A stretch of DNA of 64,000 nucleotides from Cryptomeria japonica (lineage: Eukaryota > Streptophyta > Pinopsida > Cupressales > Cupressaceae), in assembly GCF_030272615.1 (NCBI RefSeq), contig NC_081415.1, forward strand, positions 513,606,534-513,670,533. The letters are read 5' to 3'. Shown here piece after piece: positions 59,863 to 64,000 of the stretch. The position numbers and the translations under genes were made by a program. How positions within the stretch are numbered: the stretch's first letter is position 1; each line of letters begins with the position of its first letter. The notes under the pieces are model-generated. The model saw only the letters and a program-made list of their open reading frames with translations. It searched no databases and was not told where the DNA came from.

Positions 59863-59963
59863 ATCTCCCCCTTTAGCATTGATGGCAATACTCAATGTAG
59901 CATTGCAATTATAAACAACATAGACTAGTGCAACTATAATATATATCTTCTCCCATAACATAT
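59863..59963 (-). mobile_element. C3 internal stub with polypurine tract
   Basis: Plus ATCTCCCCCTTTAGC (59863-59877) reads GCTAAAGGGGGAGAT on the minus strand, the copia polypurine tract directly before the LTR. The next 85 bases are the end of the C3 internal region, cut off by G4 at 59964. Confidence 0.7.
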
Positions 59964-60634
59964 TGTAGCGTCGTAAAATTGTGACACTTGCAATTTCGAC
60001 TGCATTTGGGTCTTCACGATGGTGGCACAACATTGAACTTGAATGGAGACCCCGAAACTTGTTTACGACATCAAAAACTGCATCTTTCTATACCTTGGCC
60101 TGATCCTCCTTGCACCTTGCTATCCCGGGAGGTGGGACCACGACACCCAGTGCCCTGGTCTTTCAGCTACGCGGCTGTAATTGAAGATCTGGAATCCTTG
60201 TGTAGAGAGGAATAGATCCCCCTTCGTTTCGCGGATTTTTCGAAGGACCGTGTGCACTCCGGGTGCCATCGTCCCATCAACTTTCGTTCAAACTTGCAGG
60301 ACAACATTGTCTCGACATTTTACTACTAATTTTAGGTCCGTAGCTTCATCTCGTGTCTCTATCTCCGTCTACAAGTGAATCTTTCCTACTTTTACATACA
60401 CTCCTAGTTGAATCCTTCTATCTACATTCTTTACAAAAGAGGGTATCCTTGCTGTCTCAACCCTTGAAACTCATTTAGAATTCAATCTTGCATTGTGTGG
60501 GATTGGATCTTGTGAGTTTCAACCCCTCTTTTGAATGTAAAGTCTCTCCTAAGTGAAAACCGTCAACCCTAGTGACCTCCTTTCTCTCTCCTTGGAGTGG
60601 GGGGAACATCTAGGGTTCGATTTTCTACTTTACA
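59964..60634 (+). repeat. G4 5' LTR
   Basis: Starts TGTAGCGTCGTAAAATTGTG and ends ...CTACTTTACA just before the primer site. It contains one copy of a 30-nt hairpin motif (60245-60274). The partner LTR is outside the window, so borders rest on TG...CA and the primer site. Confidence 0.7.
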
Positions 60635-60637
60635 TTT

Positions 60638-60655
60638 TGGTGAACCCGACATGAA
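60638..60655 (+). other. G4 primer binding site
   Basis: TGGTGAACCCGACATGAA starts three bases after the LTR; the leading TGG fits a tRNA CCA end. It is not the initiator-Met sequence. I did not identify the tRNA. Confidence 0.65.
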
Positions 60656-62009
60656 CATCCTAATTCTGATTATTCATGGTTAGATTTGAAAAAAAAAATT
60701 CTTCCTTAATTACATTTACATGTTTGATCTTTTGCAAATTTTAGAGGTTAATTGCATATAAACCCTAAATTTTCTTTTTAGTAATTAAGCTTGTGAAATG
60801 TTTAATTATTAATGCTTGTTTCAGATCTACCCTTCTATTGCAAATTATCAATTCATATTTGTGCTTTAATTCTGAAAGTTAAGTGGTTAAGTGTCAAAAC
60901 CCTAATTTTTAAAACCCTCTTGATTAAACCTTTGACCGATGATTTCACTGATTAGAACACCTCCAAATCGGCTGTAACTTTGGATTCCGCAACAAAATCA
61001 TAATATCTCTCATCCCTGAAAATTTTGAAAAAAGTTGCGAGGACCATGTGCACCCCGAGCGCCATTGTCCCCGACATTTTTTCCGAAACTTCGGGAGCTA
61101 GATCTTACTGTATTTTTCTGCTAGAATCTAGAATCTTGGCTGATTTCATCAATTCTAACACTTTCAAAATTAAAGTCAAAGTTGGTCTAGTGATTGATTG
61201 GATTAAGGCTTCTAATCATTCAAAAATTGTTGAAATTGAAATTGTGTCAAAATTGTGTTTCTTACTGTCCTAAATCTGAAAAGTGTGTTGGCATTCATTC
61301 AAAGTTTCAGTGCTTTATTCAAATTTTTGCAATTTGTGACTGTTGAAATTAAGTGTTTAATTGCAACAACTTTGATTTCCGCTTTCAAAATTTAATTTTG
61401 CATGAAATTGAGTCGACTTTTAAATTTCAAAGCTTGCATTGCTTTTAGTATTCCCTCTAAAATCATAAAATTCAAAATTTTAGTTTCCCTCTCTTTTTCA
61501 AAATTCAAATTTTGCATTTTTCAACAATCTTGGTAGGGTTCAATTTTGAGATTACAACTTTGATTTGGCCTATCTACAGATCATAAAATCACTCAATTTT
61601 TTCATATTAGCTTTAAAATCATCATAACTTTCATCCCTGAAAATTTTGAAAAAAGTTGCGCGGACCGTGTGCACTCCGTTCGCCACGGTCCCTGACATTT
61701 TTTCTGAAATTTCAGGAGATTGTCATGATTGCATTTAACAGCTTAAATCTAGGAGATTGGCTGATTTTATTGAAATTTTCTACCTCTAAATTTGAAAATA
61801 AATTCAAAATTCAAGATTTCAATTTTCAAGATAACAATTAAAATTAAGAGCTACCCCCCTAGGCCCTAATTTTTCAATTGTGCCTACCTTTCTTGGAAGT
61901 TGTGTTTCCCTCTTCTTTCACAAAGTTCAAATTGGATAATCATTATCTCATTGTTCAATTTTGCCAACTTTATTTTCAAAATTCAAAATCTTCTCTCTCT
62001 CTCTAGTGC
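60656..62009 (+). promoter_or_regulatory. G4 leader with repeated hairpin
   Basis: A long AT-rich untranslated leader. Two copies of a roughly 100-bp repeat (61005-61105 and 61626-61726, 621 bp apart) each contain CCCTGAAAATTTTGAAAAAA, AAGTTGCG and the hairpin GGACC(A/G)TG-loop-CA(C/T)(G/T)GTCC. The copy at 61662-61691 has a perfect 8-bp stem with a 14-nt loop. No coding region seen. Confidence 0.6.
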
Positions 62010-63821
62010 ATGAGTTTTACAACAATAAGCCCTACTTACACTATTCTCGTTAGACAAAGCCGTAGAATTAAGTCTTTCCAAGGTTTAAATACCGAGGAGA
62101 TGGAACCTAATTTGAATGGCCTTTTTAACGAGGACACAGGTAATTCCTCTAATCCTCTTAATGATGAAGAAGCTCTCCTTGAGGTTTCTGTAGAACAACT
62201 TTTGAAATTGGATAACCAATTTGATGATTTTCAGTAATGGATGTCTCAAGAATACCCTGATAGTCAAGGTCTTTCATTAATTGAGGGTCTAAAACATATG
62301 GTTCAAAGTGATAAGAATGCAATTGATATTTTGCGTAGTATTGCACACATCGTGGATTCAAATGTGATGCCTATGAAGAGTTGTGTCGAAACTTTAGGTT
62401 ATACACAACCTCCTACTCAAGTCAATCATTCTATTCCTTTGACAACTTCTATTGGTAGTATACCTACTTTTACATCAAACATAATGACCACTTCAATACA
62501 AAACATTCCACCTATGATCACCAGTCATGGGGGCAATCCTTCCCCTTCAATCAACCCTCTTCCTTCATTCAATTCGACTTCTTCAATCATTCCTTCAATG
62601 AGTGTCCCTATTACATCTCCACAAATGAACATGATGCAAGGGGGCAATTCATTCGACCATTCCATTCCTCCTTGTAGTGCTCCTTTTTTGCAATCATCTC
62701 CTATGACTAACTATCATAGTGTCCCGCCACCTTACTCTCAATCAATACCTTCTTTCAATAACATAATACCTCCATCACAATCTAACATGTCTAATATGAA
62801 CTCTTCAATTGAAGTGACCATTAACAATCTTGCACAAACTGTCTCTTCTTTACAGCAACAAATTGCCTCTATGAATCAATCTAAGTTTAGTGTGCCCACA
62901 TTTGATGTTGTGAGCCCACTTTCTCTTGACATTGTTCGAGCTATCCCCCCGAAGCATGTTGAAATCCCACAGTTGGAGCTTTATAATGGTAAAGGTGATC
63001 CTCTAACACATGTTAAGACCTTTCAAACAATATGTACTGATTTTTCTCATGACCAAAGGTTGCTTGCAAAACTGTTTACTAGAACATTAAGAGATAAGGC
63101 TCTACAATGGTATTGCTCATTGCCTTCCTATTCTATTACTTCTTTCCAACAACTTGCAAATGCTTTTATTCAACAATTTCAAAACAATATAAGTCCTAAA
63201 GTTACTTTGATTGATTTAATGCATTGTAAACAAGGTGTTAAAGAAAAAGTGACTAATTTTAATGGTAGATATAAGCATTTGTGTGCTCAAATTTCTTTTC
63301 CAGTACCTGACAATGATATTCAAAGGATCTTTATTTCTAATTTACAAAAAGATATTAGAGAAAAACTTCTATTTTCTGAGTTTACTTCTTTCCAACAGTT
63401 GTGTGCAACTCTTCACAATTATCAACTGACTGTGAGTCAAATGGAACAAGCAAATCCTATGGCTCTGAGTGATAAGGGTGATAGTAGTCAACAACCATTT
63501 GGGAAGTTTAAACCGAACAGAGGGTTCGTTAAGTTCAATGAAAACATCACCAACAACAATGTGAATGCAACATCAGGTGTGCTTCCTATTTCTAAGTTTT
63601 TCAAGAAAGAAAGAGAGTTTACTCCTTCGAATGAATCATTGCATAGTATTATGAATAAGTTATTGGAACAAAATGTGCTTACTCTCCCTCCTATAAAGAA
63701 AATAGATCCTGCAAAGATTAATTCACCCTATTTTGATAACAAATCTTTTTGTCAATTTCATCGTCAACCTGGGCATGATACTGAAAAATGTTTTGCTTTA
63801 AGGGTAAAATTCAAGATTTGA
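62010..63821 (+). pseudogene. G4 gag, one stop and one frameshift
   Basis: ATG 62010 opens a 75-codon part (MSFTTISPTYTILVRQSRRI), closed by TAA at 62235-62237. The same frame continues at once with ATG 62241 for 526 codons, so a single nonsense change (FDDFQ-stop-WMSQEYP) is likely. Residues after 62241: Ser/Pro/Thr/Ile-rich linker (about 60-190), a helix (TINNLAQTVSSLQQQIASMN), then the Retrotrans_gag capsid fold (LELYNGKGDPLTHVKTFQTI, DKALQWYCSLPSYSITSFQQ, DLMHCKQGVKEKVTNFNGRY). A C-terminal finger CQFHRQPGHDTEKC follows. Near 63800 a 1-base loss turns the frame to a stop at 63821. The other frame continues IQDLIDNNTIFVSGVNDKGN toward the window end. Confidence 0.85.
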
Positions 63822-64000
63822 TTGATAATAATACTATCTTTGTTTCAGGTGTGAATGATAAAGGCAACACATCTGTAGCTCTTCCTAACCAAAATCTTAA
63901 GATTTTTACTGATCCATTACCTTCTCATACCTCTAATGTGATTGAGACTAATGGTTCCTCTTTCTCACCTGATGGTCTTGTGTCTATGACTCCGAATGCG
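63822..64000 (+). pseudogene. G4 gag-protease linker, continues past window
   Basis: The open frame after the shift reads GVNDKGNTSVALPNQNLKIF and runs to the end of the window with no stop. This is the expected position of the gag to protease linker. No protease motif is reached. Confidence 0.6.

Larger units (their letters stand above)
59964..64000 (+). mobile_element. G4: well preserved Ty3/gypsy element (left part)
   Basis: LTR 59964-60634, primer site, a 1.4-kb leader, then gag. The element continues past the window end. It is inserted in C3 and has only two visible lesions in more than 600 codons, so it is the youngest element here. Gag type and long leader suggest the Tat/Ogre side of gypsy elements, but without pol that is a guess. 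The expected target duplication is CATAT (59959-59963). Confidence 0.8.

Noticed and set aside
59988-60378. ORFs in the G4 LTR
   Set aside because: They lie within the LTR of a gypsy element and overlap its hairpin motif; no homology I recognise.

Overview
This window looks like a piece of a very large, repeat-rich seed-plant nuclear genome. A gymnosperm is my best guess, as an inference from style: old, heavily mutated LTR elements nested several levels deep and no intact host gene in 64 kb. Almost everything readable is transposon-derived. I found no functional host protein gene, tRNA, rRNA or CRISPR.

Layout. (1) 1-9298: two Ty3/gypsy chromovirus copies on the minus strand in tandem, sharing one LTR. 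G1 is almost complete. G2 keeps only the 3' end of its internal region plus the last 44 bp of its other LTR. (2) 9299-12716: right part of an older copia-type element (C1, plus strand) that the G1/G2 block interrupts. It has a gag with four zinc knuckles, then an unknown ORF where pol would be expected, then an LTR-type end. (3) 12717-17441: AT-rich DNA with no gene I can support. (4) 17442-58376: a Ty1/copia element (C2, plus strand, about 7.2 kb without its insertions), split twice. Its integrase is interrupted by a solo LTR (S1), which is itself interrupted by a gypsy chromovirus (G3, minus strand). Its 3' LTR is interrupted by a 26.6 kb CACTA (En/Spm) DNA transposon at 31651-58253, flanked by a TAT target duplication. 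(5) 58452-59963: the 3' LTR, PPT and a stub of a minus-strand copia element (C3). (6) 59964-64000: the 5' LTR, leader and gag of a well preserved gypsy element (G4, plus strand) that runs off the window.

The CACTA element is the main object of interest. It carries a degenerate TNP2-type transposase with an Asp-rich microsatellite tail, and a multi-exon second gene resembling the other CACTA-encoded protein. It also carries a SET-domain reading frame, an intron-containing fragment of clathrin heavy chain, and two diverged copies of a protein of about 950 residues that I cannot identify, encoded on the opposite strand. An exact 219-bp tandem array lies near its right end. It also holds a LINE fragment and another solo LTR (S2).

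The order of events can be read from the nesting: C1 before G1/G2; C2 before S1 before G3; C2 before CACTA; the duplicated unknown gene before S2; C3 before G4. All genes except the G4 gag carry several stops or frameshifts, so the window is a graveyard of elements plus one relatively young insertion at its right edge. All coordinates come from reading the sequence by eye. Family assignments rest on motifs I recognise, not on searches.
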